Below the pieces are notes generated by a model. It made no database searches. It was given only the letters and a program-made list of their open reading frames with translations, and had not been told where the DNA came from. Shown here in pieces: positions 39,485 through 48,760 of a stretch of DNA of 64,000 nt. The stretch's first letter is position 1. Every line of letters begins with the position of its first letter. The DNA lies in assembly GCF_011765625.1 (NCBI RefSeq), contig NZ_CP050313.1, positions 2,600,501-2,664,500 of the forward strand. Reading direction: 5' to 3'. The DNA comes from Shewanella aestuarii (lineage in GTDB: Bacteria; Pseudomonadota; Gammaproteobacteria; Enterobacterales; Shewanellaceae). Position numbers and translations under genes: made by a program.

Positions 39485-39510
39485 ATAAATCGCATCATAT
39501 CGATTAACTT

Positions 39511-40092
39511 CTAGCTAGCCGAAGCTTCTAAGTTGAGCAAAAACTGTTTCATTTCTAACCCATAAGCATATCCAGTCAGTTTACCGTTTTTGCCTATCAC
39601 CCGATGACAAGGCACCACGATGGCAATTGGGTTTGCACCATTGGCAGCCCCAACGGCCCTCACCGCTTTTGGGCGTCCAATTAGATTGGCAATATCGCCA
39701 TAACTGCATACTTCACCAAAGGCCATATCCGATAATGCTTGCCACACTTGGCGTTGAAATTCGGTGCCTTTCGGAGCAAGAGGTAAACAAAAACCTTGGC
39801 GTTTACCCTGAAAATACTCAGCTAATTGAAGACCCGCTTGTTGAAGATGCTCATTGGCTTGAGATATTAACTCGCTAGTGTGATTTGAGTTAATGGCTTT
39901 GATGTCAAGCTGTGTCACCATATCTGCTTTAAGGGATAAATCTTCTACGGTTAAATGAGTGATACCTTGCGAAGATGCCTTTATCGTCACCATACCTACT
40001 GGAGTGGTTAACCAGCTTTGCATAACGGGTATGTGGTCAATCATTTGTTTTGCTTCAGTGTTGTCAGTTAATGGCAAAGGTTTAATCAACAT
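39511..40092 (-). CDS. ogt: Methylated-DNA--protein-cysteine methyltransferase
   Basis: This 193-residue suicide enzyme repairs O6-alkylguanine and O4-alkylthymine by moving the alkyl group to its own cysteine. The active site P151-C152-H153-R154-V155 is intact, with the DNA-binding helix region FQRQVWQAL and the [11 protein letters not shown] segment before it. No Ada-type regulatory domain is fused, which fits Ogt rather than Ada. AAGGA lies 9 nt before the ATG. It is a single gene between thrE-like and helicase genes. Confidence 0.92.
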   Translation of the reverse strand: MLIKPLPLTDNTEAKQMIDHIPVMQSWLTTPVGMVTIKASSQGITHLTVEDLSLKADMVTQLDIKAINSNHTSELISQANEHLQQAGLQLAEYFQGKRQGFCLPLAPKGTEFQRQVWQALSDMAFGEVCSYGDIANLIGRPKAVRAVGAANGANPIAIVVPCHRVIGKNGKLTGYAYGLEMKQFLLNLEASAS

Positions 40093-40163
40093 TTGAATTC
40101 ATCCTTATAAGGATCATAGATTTACGGAGCCAACACTCATCAATCCCACCTATGCCGACATAT

Positions 40164-41423
40164 TTAAAGCCAGCGATTAGGACGAGAAATCGTATAACCA
40201 ATTATAATTCCGACAAATATTGTCAGTGCGACAACAAACATCTGTAGAAATTGTTCAACACCCAACAATAAATTACCATCTACCATCGCAATGAGACCAC
40301 GAAACCCAATACTACCACTAACCAGTAAAACAATAGCGGGGATCAGTACGATTAAACCTGGACGCCCCGTTTTTTCAGCCCACAAATTTGCAAGAACAAC
40401 GGCGAAGATAGTACCCAGTAAATTACCAAGATTAGTATTAAGAAACACACTGCCGAGCATAATGCCAAGATACGCGATACCTGAAACCAATACAGCCCAA
40501 AGCAAATCTCTGCGAGAGGTTTGAAACGCGAGGCAAAGTCCAATGAGAATGAGAGGGACAAATAGCCACATCCATATTTGAGCTACAGGCACAGAAGGCT
40601 CAGAGGTCACCATAGGAAAGACTTTACTGACCACAATAATGCCAAACCAGCCCCCCAAAACTTGTTTTGAAAGACAAATAAGACCTGCCATGAGGTTCGC
40701 TATTCCCGAAGCGATATGCTGCCCTACTAGCTCTCCCACGCCAAGGCTTATGGTATAACCAGGAATGATAATTGCGACTGCAGATAAAATGACGAGAACG
40801 AGATTTAACTCGGGCACCCAAAGTTTCACAACCGTCGCCAGGACTCCAACGATAAAGGCTGAAGAAAATGGTAACCAAGAAGATGCAACAGGCCCTAATC
40901 GTCCCGAAACCACTACCACACCATAAACAAGAATACTGAATAGTGTCGCAAATATGCTATCAGCCCATCCCCCACCTAAAAGAGGGGCTAATCCAGCCCC
41001 CACAATTGCATAACTTAACAAAGTAGCAAATGGCCCCCAAGGAGGAGGCGTCTTATCAATACTGTTGAGTCGAGCGTGAAAGTCGTCAAGAGACAAATGA
41101 CCTGCATCAAATTCAGTTAACAAGTCACCTAATTGGGCTAACTTATCAAGATCAACACCAGAACCTGGGGTAGTGATGAACTCTAAACGTTGAGGTGAAT
41201 TGGGCGTCTCCCTCAAGCCAAAAATAATCTCTGATGGAGTCGACTTAAACACACCTTCATATCCAAACTTCTCAGAGAGTTGCCGTAAAAAAAACTCTAA
41301 ACGTCCTGCTGTAGAACCATAACGATGAAATGCAAGCCCAACCTTAACGATGAAATGCCAAGCTTCATCGAAGGAAACGACAGAAGGCACACCAAGCGAT
41401 TTAGTGTCAGTTTTTGTTTTCAT
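40164..41423 (-). CDS. ThrE-family threonine/serine exporter-like protein
   Basis: The 419-residue protein matches the ThrE family: an N-terminal cytoplasmic and membrane half (DUF1212, with GLAFHRYGSTAGRLE-type segment near residues 30-45) and a C-terminal half (DUF3815) with several helices and a short polar stretch (WAEKTGRP). About ten membrane helices are visible. Characterised members export threonine and serine. It lies 134 bp downstream of the COG0523 gene and is last in the minus-strand set, so it could export a product of that pathway, such as a D- or L-amino acid; this is inference from position. Confidence 0.83.
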   Translation of the reverse strand: MKTKTDTKSLGVPSVVSFDEAWHFIVKVGLAFHRYGSTAGRLEFFLRQLSEKFGYEGVFKSTPSEIIFGLRETPNSPQRLEFITTPGSGVDLDKLAQLGDLLTEFDAGHLSLDDFHARLNSIDKTPPPWGPFATLLSYAIVGAGLAPLLGGGWADSIFATLFSILVYGVVVVSGRLGPVASSWLPFSSAFIVGVLATVVKLWVPELNLVLVILSAVAIIIPGYTISLGVGELVGQHIASGIANLMAGLICLSKQVLGGWFGIIVVSKVFPMVTSEPSVPVAQIWMWLFVPLILIGLCLAFQTSRRDLLWAVLVSGIAYLGIMLGSVFLNTNLGNLLGTIFAVVLANLWAEKTGRPGLIVLIPAIVLLVSGSIGFRGLIAMVDGNLLLGVEQFLQMFVVALTIFVGIIIGYTISRPNRWL

Positions 41424-41557
41424 ACAACCTGCTAAATAAATAAAAGAAAATCTACACCTTAACCAGTAAAAATCAAAGCCTTTTAAAACTTGTTCTCAAA
41501 TAGATTATCTACATGAATGACTCGGCACTAAATAACGAGATTGTGCAGGTCAATTGT

Positions 41558-42529
41558 TCAAGCCAGACACTTATCGAGTGCATTTTTAATGCCTTCAATA
41601 TTACAAGTTCCTTTTCTTGCGATAAAAACAAGTTGACTAGCAGGAGTCATTTCACCCCAGTCTTTTTCTTCTGAGAGAATGGTTCGCCGTCCAACCATTT
41701 GAAGTAATAATCGTTTTGTTTGATTCTCCTTTGCATAAATAAAGCCTTTCGCTCTGAAAAGTTCAGATGGAAGGTGATTCAATAATTGATTCAGAAGTGA
41801 AAGTTTAAACGGGCTATGACTTTCGTAACTCCAAGATTCAAAAGTAACATCATGATGATGTGCATGAGATAACTTCTCAGTTTGGTTATTTATATTTAAT
41901 GCTTTTCCCGCTTCAACACCTAATAACACGTCTATCGGTAACTTACATTTTTCAGCATAAAGAATTTGTGCTCTTCTATTCAAACTGCCAATCCAACTTT
42001 CTACCTCAGATACTGTCTCATCATTGACCAAATCAATTTTATTAAGGATAACGAGATCTGCTGCACTTACCTGAAGTTTTGCCAGTTTCATTTCTTGCTC
42101 AGGAATATTCAGTACTTGTTCTGCATCAACCACGGTTAAAATCCCATCGACTAAGACGTCATTTCTTATCTCAGGTTGAAGAAAGGATCTATAAATACCT
42201 TCTGGATCCGCGACGCCACTAGATTCAATGACAATCTGATTAGGTCTTTCTGCTAGATCCGATAACTTTAATACTGCAGTGATCAGATCTGCACGTATTG
42301 CACAGCAAACACATCCATTAGCCAAACTAATCACACCATCAGTGACATCGGTAACCAAGTCTGCATCAATGTTGATGGCACCAAAATCATTTACGATTAC
42401 CGCAATTCTTCTGCCATGATCAGCCGTAAGAATATGATTCAAAAGTGTGGTTTTACCTGCCCCCAAAAAACCGGATAAAATAGTTACAGGAATTGGCAGG
42501 GATGTATTTTCATTTTTTAAACTACACAA
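41558..42529 (-). CDS. COG0523/CobW-family metallochaperone GTPase, second copy
   Basis: This 323-residue G3E GTPase resembles the protein at 32099-33091. It shows Walker A GFLGAGKT, the C-x-C-C metal motif in NGCVCCAI, ESSGVADPEG in the switch region, and NKIDL for guanine binding. The His-rich linker is reduced to HAHHHD, unlike the long His/Cys run of the other copy. The TTG start at 42529 is supported by AGGA 7 nt upstream, and no later ATG would keep the Walker A region. It follows the deacylase-like gene by 47 bp, keeping the deacylase-chaperone pairing seen in the plus-strand set. Confidence 0.87.
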   Translation of the reverse strand: MCSLKNENTSLPIPVTILSGFLGAGKTTLLNHILTADHGRRIAVIVNDFGAINIDADLVTDVTDGVISLANGCVCCAIRADLITAVLKLSDLAERPNQIVIESSGVADPEGIYRSFLQPEIRNDVLVDGILTVVDAEQVLNIPEQEMKLAKLQVSAADLVILNKIDLVNDETVSEVESWIGSLNRRAQILYAEKCKLPIDVLLGVEAGKALNINNQTEKLSHAHHHDVTFESWSYESHSPFKLSLLNQLLNHLPSELFRAKGFIYAKENQTKRLLLQMVGRRTILSEEKDWGEMTPASQLVFIARKGTCNIEGIKNALDKCLA

Positions 42530-42576
42530 TATTTCGTCCTCATTAACGATTTTCCGGAATTTTGGGGGATGACTAA

Positions 42577-44120
42577 TTAAGCTGTTATTTTGCCACGTAT
42601 AGGTTTACCAGGCAGAGCATTAGTATCTAACTCTTCATCTCGAATTAAAAATTTGCCATTAACAAGTACATGATGCATACCTGTCGATAACCTAGCTGGA
42701 TTTCGGAAATCAGCCTGTTCAGATACAGTATTTGGATCAAAAACTAAAATATCAGCATCTGCACCTACTTGTAACCTTCCTTTACGTTTCATCTCAGGAA
42801 TAGAATCTTCAAGTATTAAAGCGGCATTCAATGACGCTTGGCGGATCGCAGCCATCCAACTGATAACGCCACGTTCACGCACCCATTTTCTCAAAAATCG
42901 ACAATAGTTTCCTGCTGCTCTTGGGTGGTTACTTAAGCCTTCTGGCAATGGCCATTCATCGGTATTAAAAAATTTACCATCACTGGTTATATAAGGTAAA
43001 CCATCGGTTACAATTGCCCCTCCGGGTAATAAAACGGACATATCAAGCAAAGAAGCATCATGCGTATTTTCATCTTCTCTCAAATAATGAATTATCGTCG
43101 ATAAATTAGGGTCTTCTTTTCTTGCGTTAACCACTTCTTCTTTACTTTCGAAGTTTTTCATCGTTTTAATTGCTGTTAGGTCACTCCAATCAATATGAAG
43201 ACGTTCTCTAACATCGGTAGGATCAAATTCGTGAGCGCCTATTGGACCATTTCCAGCCCCATAAGCATAAGCTTCAGTGGTAATAGGAATTCCGGAAGAC
43301 TGTGCAGTTTTTACCAGGTTACTGATAAGAGGAATATCTCGTAAACTGACGCTGTTAAGATGACAGATATGCGTTTTGGCTCCCGTGGCGGCGGCAAGAC
43401 CAATCATTTCAATGATGTTTTTAGTACCACTGTTTGGTTCAAGCATTGAAAGGTTTTGGATATGCGTATATGTAGGTACATTATATTTTTTTGCCAGTTT
43501 CCAAATACCTAACAATTCTTTCGTTCCAGTACCTGGTGCATAGCCCCATGGTACACCGATGCCAATCCCCCCTCTTTTAGACCTTCTTCAGTCATATCAA
43601 GGATCTTCTGAAGGGTCTCACCTTCAGCCACAGACATTACCCATTCAGTAGCATCAAAAGCTTGCAAAAACCATTCTATGGAAGGAACTGGTTTTCCATT
43701 CACAGCTTTTTGAGGGCTAAAGGTGACAATTCTAGCCCCGCCCCAAGCCGAAGAAGCACCGTAGTTAATTGGTCGACCTTCAGCTGCACATTTATCGTAG
43801 AACTCACTTACAGGTAAAACACCAGATTCGAGATCTAATGCAGTCGTCAAACCATCAAAAGCCTGAATACGATTACTGCCAATATTTTGCGAATGTGCAT
43901 GTAAATCAATAAAACCGGGTGATACTATTTTTGCCGTTGCATCGATTACATCTTTACCCGTCAATGGTTCTGTTGAAATTGCAGCAATCCTGTCGCCGGA
44001 TATGCCTACATTAAAAATACCATCGGTATACGTTTCAGGGTCGATTACCCTGCCATTCGTAATAACAACATCGTATACCACATCCGTAATATTTGTTTTC
44101 TTATCATTTGAATCTTTCAT
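42577..44120 (-). pseudogene. Cytoplasmic N-acyl-D-amino-acid deacylase-like amidohydrolase, one frameshift
   Basis: Frames 43509-44120 and 42577-43515 together give about 514 residues, similar along the whole length to the protein at 30360-32030. There is no leader: it begins MKDSNDKKTNITDVVYDVVI. The metal-binding D-L-H-A-H is present, with E-S-G in place of the classical N-C-G. THIQNL, HICHLNSVS and IVTDGLPY supply further ligands. The frame breaks at the C-run 43567-43572 (six G on the coding strand); adding one G gives KEGGIGIGVPWGYAPGTG, matching the paralogue. AGAGG precedes the ATG. The COG0523 gene follows directly. Probably a functional enzyme if the missing base is an error. Confidence 0.83.
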
Positions 44121-44224
44121 TTGAACCTCTTACGTATTATGACTAACTTCCAGATGACCAATGTTTAGGATCTTTAGCCTCATTAAATTTGGTGTTATCT
44201 GAGAGACTACTCTTAAATTAATTA

Positions 44225-45567
44225 TCAAAGTGTATTCTTGTAGATCACGCCATCTTTCATGATAATTTTAAGATTGTCTGTATTGGTGACAGCCCCTAGA
44301 TCTTCAAGCGGATTCCCCTCTACCAAAAGAACATCTGCATAGCCACCTACTGAAACCTTGCCCAAGGTTCCCTCTTGGTAAGGGTTTCGCATTTCACCAC
44401 TCAAAGCAAATAATTCACCGGCAGTGCTTGTTGCCATCCGCAAGATTTCAACAGGTTTAAACCAAGGTAACAGACGCTCCATCTGTTGCATTTGTTTGGC
44501 CACCTCTTCTTGAGGAAGAAAGAACATATCGGTTCCGAAGGTCACTTTCAGTTTAGGTATCGCTTTAATGTCTTTGTAAACTCGCTCGGTTCCCTCACAC
44601 ACCTTAGCCAGCTTGGCATTTGAGAAATCATCTAATTGTGGTTCGTTACAAACGGTAAACGGTTGAGTACTTAGAAAAACACCTTCTTTTGCCATACGCT
44701 GTAGAGTCGGTTTGTCTAGTAACTGACCGTGACCAACATCTTTGATACCTGCATCAATTGCACGATTGATAGCCGAAGGGTGGTAAGAGTGAATAGTCAC
44801 GTAGGTTCCCCAATCACCCGCTGTATCAACCGCCGCCTTGATTTCATCAAATGTGTATTGATTGCCCAATAGTGGGTCGGCGGGAGAGGCATAACCGCCA
44901 CCGGCGGCTAATTTGATCTGCGATGCACCTTTACGAAGGTTTTCACGAACTGCTGTAAGCACTTGTTCTACACCGTCAGCAATGTAAGCATGGCCTTGAT
45001 ATTGCCAATCAGGGAGCCCACCACCGTACAGCATCGGATTTTCGTTGCCAAAGCGGAAGTCGAAGTGCCCAGCAGTTTGACAAATTAAGGCGCCTGATGG
45101 ATAAATTCTTGGCCCTTCAATTAGGCCTTCATCAATAGCCCTCTTAAGGCCGAATACGTTGCCCCCATATCACGCACACTGGTGATACCCCGCATTAACA
45201 TGTCTTTGGCGTCAACGGTTGATCGCACGTAACCATAACTCGCATGCCCTGTAACCATGCTCATTTGATCAATCGATGTGTAAGCAAGATGAACATGAGT
45301 GTCTGTCAGCCCCGGCATCAATGTGCGTCCACCACCATCAATCACCGTTGCCCCCGTCGCATCGATAGGATCGGTCGAAATATTTTTTATAATGTTGCCT
45401 TCAATGAGGACATTTGCATTCTCAATACGCTTTGCACTCACGCCATCAAAAACGTGTACATTTTTCAACAAAGTTTGAGAAGGTGAGTTATCTGCATAGA
45501 CGGGAAGCGCACAAAATAATGAAATCAAAAAACTGTTTAAAAATTTACTTACATTTTCTGCCATCAT
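44225..45567 (-). pseudogene. Exported COG1228-type amidohydrolase (Xaa-Pro dipeptidase/imidazolonepropionase-like), one frameshift
   Basis: Frames 45121-45567 and 44225 to about 45160 combine into about 447 residues. A signal peptide ends near VYADN. The amidohydrolase fold shows T-H-V-H in LTDTHVHLAY, an IKLAAGG segment where related peptidases have a metal-bridging lysine, H in YVTIHSYHP, DVGHGQLLD and the ligand Asp in FGTDMFF. Related proteins hydrolyse dipeptides or cyclic amides. The break is at the C-run 45162-45166 (five G on the coding strand): one more G gives RDMGGNVFGLKRAIDEGLIEGPR, in frame with the rest. AAGGA lies 7 nt before ATG 45567. It has no counterpart in the plus-strand set. 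Confidence 0.82.
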
Positions 45568-45899
45568 GTTCAAATCCTTTTAACTGTATCTTTCTTTTAT
45601 ATAAGTTAAGTTCTTATTTTATGTGTATTAATAACCCTATTACATGTTCTAGAATAAAATAAAGTTTTAAGGTTTCCATAGAAACTAGCACGCTAAAAAC
45701 GCTGAGATACCAGAATCAACAATTTTGCCTTTAAGCCTTAAGTACCTCAGCTAAACTTCACCTGCCTGGCATAATTCACCAATGTGGTCATCTACTTTGA
45801 AGCAAAAAAACCACATTGGCAATGTTTAGGGTAACTAAGAACGCTTTAATAACATTAACTTAATTTAGACGTTAATTGATATATCCTCTAGCTTCCCGG
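45568..45899. other. Intergenic region between the class C hydrolase and the COG1228 amidohydrolase
   Basis: This 332-bp AT-rich spacer should contain a promoter for the amidohydrolase. It includes a 10-bp inverted repeat (CCAATGTGGT at 45779-45788, ACCACATTGG at 45810-45819) whose loop holds an A-run; it may form a hairpin after the class C gene. No gene was seen. Confidence 0.5.
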
Positions 45900-47336
45900 T
45901 TATTTGTCGAATACCGATCCGGAGAGCGAGAATTCGTCGACCGCCCCTTCGCCCCGAATAAAGATCCGATGGTTAAATCGAACGTAGTTGAGTTCGCCAG
46001 ACGGATCTTTGATCAATTCGCCAAGAGATCCCTCGTTTGGGCCTTCGGTGATGATGAAATAGCCCTCGGCAGTGTTGGCAACTTTGGCCGGCGCTGGATC
46101 CGCTCCCTTAGTTAATGCGGAGAACTGGACAAACACATATTTGTCACCCTCTTTGCGGATCTCAATGTTTTGAGAATTGCCCTTGAAGACGCCGACAAAG
46201 GGGTCTAGCACAGCCGGATCCTCGCCAACTGCGACTAAAGGCTTGGCCTCAATTTTAGTGAAGGCTTTGACCATCGCATTTGCAACTTTTTTGTAAGCCT
46301 CCACTCCGCGATCACTATGGACCAAAACCACCACAGCAAAGTCGTGCTTCGGCACCAGCTGCAGAAAAGAACGTGTGCCGGGCCAATTTCCTCCGTGACT
46401 GGGGCTGGTAACCCCGTCGTAGTCGTGTACAAACCATGTTAGTCCGGTAAAGTCACCGGCCTCAGCCTCGACTGCCGGAGCGTGGGCATAGTCCAGTGCT
46501 TTTTGGGACAAAAGTTGGTTCCCAGATGCGTCCTTGCCATCCAGCTGGAAACGGGCGTATTTCAGCATGTCGGTAACCGTAGATCGGATTCCACCGGAGG
46601 CTGCGGACTCTCTAATCAACGGAATGTAGTAAGGTTTGAGATCACTGATGCTGCCTTCGCCGTAGATCGGCGGATGACCCCATGCGTAATTTTTAGCAGG
46701 AGGAGTGGCGTCGTAATTAAAGGATGACGAATCCATGCCTAGCGGGGCTAGCAAATGCTCCTCGATAAGGTTCTCGATCGGTTTTCCGCCGACATGTGAC
46801 ACCACATGGGTTGCGAAGGTAATACTGGTGTTGTTGTACATCCAGGTTTGACCAAACGGATAGAGCTGCTCGACGTAAGCCGCCTGGAGCATGACCTTCT
46901 CACTGATCGACCCTCCCGGAGGAACAGGAAGGAAACCATGGTCGCCATACCAGCCTGCGTGATGGTGGAACAGGTCAACTACCCGCGCTTTTGACGTCGC
47001 ATCGGGATCCGAAACCCTCCACCACGGCAAAATATCCACGACACGCGCATTCAAATCCAGCATGCCCTGTTCGGACAGCTGCATGGCCACCGTCGAAAGG
47101 AAGGTTTTTGTCACAGAGCCAATTTGAAATTGTGTATCAGGGGTGACGGCCTCATCGGTGCCTACCTTGGCAACACCCAAACCAGTACTATAACTGTTAT
47201 TTCCGTGGATCACTCCCACTGCAAGTCCAGGAATGCGCAATTCTTTGATAAGTTCTGCAACTTCGGTAATAACAGAGTCAAAGGTTGCTTGGCCCTCTTC
47301 TTTTGTCATTATATTAGGCTGTTGTTTTTCTGTCAT
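45900..47336 (-). CDS. Class C beta-lactamase-like serine hydrolase without signal peptide
   Basis: The 478-residue protein is nearly the same as the mature part of the protein at 34235-35758 (differing at scattered positions by eye), with S74-V-T-K77, YNNTS and the SHGGNW segment. It begins MTEKQQPNIMTKEEG, without a leader, so it is predicted to be cytoplasmic. AAGGA stands just before the ATG. GC content is raised relative to neighbours (about 47-55% in sampled lines), as for its twin, suggesting a shared foreign origin. The class A-like gene lies 64 bp upstream. The two class C genes form an inverted repeat of about 1.35 kb. Confidence 0.87.
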   Translation of the reverse strand: MTEKQQPNIMTKEEGQATFDSVITEVAELIKELRIPGLAVGVIHGNNSYSTGLGVAKVGTDEAVTPDTQFQIGSVTKTFLSTVAMQLSEQGMLDLNARVVDILPWWRVSDPDATSKARVVDLFHHHAGWYGDHGFLPVPPGGSISEKVMLQAAYVEQLYPFGQTWMYNNTSITFATHVVSHVGGKPIENLIEEHLLAPLGMDSSSFNYDATPPAKNYAWGHPPIYGEGSISDLKPYYIPLIRESAASGGIRSTVTDMLKYARFQLDGKDASGNQLLSQKALDYAHAPAVEAEAGDFTGLTWFVHDYDGVTSPSHGGNWPGTRSFLQLVPKHDFAVVVLVHSDRGVEAYKKVANAMVKAFTKIEAKPLVAVGEDPAVLDPFVGVFKGNSQNIEIRKEGDKYVFVQFSALTKGADPAPAKVANTAEGYFIITEGPNEGSLGELIKDPSGELNYVRFNHRIFIRGEGAVDEFSLSGSVFDK

Positions 47337-47400
47337 AATATTTCCTTATCTGATAAGTTGTGCAATTTTTGTGAGTCAATGGTAGATACAAGTGTTATCC

Positions 47401-48318
47401 TTATGACTTTAAGTAATAAAAGTCGTATAAGGAGCGGGTAACTTCGGCAATAGCGCACTCACGCTGAGCTTCAGAAGTTGCACTGCTCTTAGTGAATACT
47501 GCAATAGCAAACCGACGCCCATCAGGTAGCGTTACATAGCCAACATCATTAGCAACACCGCCAATCGTGCCTGTTTTGTCAGCAACAGGGGTTCCTTTTG
47601 GTAATAAACCTTGTAAACGTGCCTTACCTGTTGTGGTTCGAGACATAACACCAAGCAGAAATTCACGGCTCTCCTCACTCAGGGCTGTTCCGTTATCAAT
47701 CGCCAGAAGCAATTGCAACATGGCATTAGGCGTAGTTTGATCACGGGGATCTTTTTCGTAATCAAGGTTTCTATCTGCTATCTTCAAGAAAACTTCGGGA
47801 TGTTTGGTAGCAGCCACTGCAGCATAAGGTAGGTAAACCTTCTCTTCCAAACCATAGAAATCTCTTAAAATTTCGGAAACATAGCGGTCAACACGAAAAT
47901 CTGTGATGCCAAGACTGCGCAACATCTGCGTGACTACTTCTGGACCACCAACTAATTCAAGCAAAAAGTCTGTTGCTGAATTGTCGCTATCCGTGATCAT
48001 CGGCTCTATTAAATTGGCTACAGATAACTTGACCCCAGGATGAAACAAATACGTTGCCAATGGATTGGGTCCTGCGACCATCTTCTCTGCTGGGCAATCA
48101 ACTAAATCCGTGAGTTTTAGCTTTCCTTCGTCTACTTGACGAAGAACTGTGACTGCAATGGCCACTTTATAAGTACTTGCCATCACGAACGATTCATCAC
48201 CGTTTACTGTAATGCACTCACCAGTACTCATTTCCTGTGCCGCTATACCTATACTGCCAACCAAACCTTTTGATAGCGCTTCAAGCTTCTGGGCGATACC
48301 TTGGTTAATATGTTGCAT
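47401..48318 (-). CDS. Class A beta-lactamase-like serine hydrolase without signal peptide
   Basis: The 305-residue protein is a paralogue of the one at 33205-34197 and keeps S48-T-Y-K51, S111-D-N113 and K238-T-G240. The omega-loop position of the class A glutamate is Val147 in RVDRYVSEI, and the same insertion precedes RDQTTPNAM. ATG 48318 is favoured because GGAG lies 7 nt upstream; the frame extends ten codons further without adding a leader. It begins MQHINQGIAQ and is predicted to be cytoplasmic, unlike its exported twin. It is first in the minus-strand set, close to the TnpB element. Confidence 0.83.
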   Translation of the reverse strand: MQHINQGIAQKLEALSKGLVGSIGIAAQEMSTGECITVNGDESFVMASTYKVAIAVTVLRQVDEGKLKLTDLVDCPAEKMVAGPNPLATYLFHPGVKLSVANLIEPMITDSDNSATDFLLELVGGPEVVTQMLRSLGITDFRVDRYVSEILRDFYGLEEKVYLPYAAVAATKHPEVFLKIADRNLDYEKDPRDQTTPNAMLQLLLAIDNGTALSEESREFLLGVMSRTTTGKARLQGLLPKGTPVADKTGTIGGVANDVGYVTLPDGRRFAIAVFTKSSATSEAQRECAIAEVTRSLYDFYYLKS

Positions 48319-48677
48319 AGTATTCTCCTTTGAATAGTAATCTTGCATAAAGATAGTCTTGAGTGACTTTATGGAGGTAATTAGGTGTTATGGATTAATT
48401 ATCTCCTTCATGGCAATAATAATAATTAATACATGACAACTATCATAATCCTCTTTGATGGATCAAACTCGTCAAAATTTTCGTTTTGTGTATGCAATGG
48501 ATAGCCAGACCTGCATTTTGACACTCCAAGATGTCAGACTGTCGATATCCGCTGCTGGTTAAAAGAGTTCGTGAACTACCCTGCGACATCGCTTCGCTTT
48601 GAACACGTGGCTTCTGCAATCTAGTTTTTTGACGACTAGGTTGCTTCTTTTTTCTCAGTTCCCACACCAAACTCTGA
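48319..48677. other. Gap between the class A hydrolase and tnpB
   Basis: This holds the promoter of the minus-strand hydrolase set (near 48330-48430) and the 3' part of the TnpB element, including a hairpin at 48519-48536 (TGACA/TGTCA). A 101-codon minus-strand frame across the element end is not believed to be a gene. Confidence 0.5.
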
Positions 48678-48760
48678 TCACTCAAAGACTTTCGTTTTAG
48701 GAGGTGATTTCTGCTGAGATTTGGGCAGCGCCCTGACAAGTATCCCACTCGCCATTAAAT
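48440..48760 (-). ncRNA. Possible omega RNA (guide RNA) of TnpB
   Basis: TnpB proteins work with a guide RNA made from the 3' end of tnpB and the transposon right end, with the guide taken from flanking DNA. Downstream of this tnpB the DNA is non-coding, with short inverted repeats (AGTTCGTGAACT-type near 48567 and TGACA/TGTCA at 48519-48536). The call rests on position and on family knowledge; ends are approximate. Confidence 0.35.

Noticed and set aside
48443-48748. 101-codon frame on the minus strand across the tnpB 3' end
   Set aside because: It overlaps tnpB in another frame and continues into the structured element end; it has no recognisable domain, so it is more likely guide-RNA sequence.
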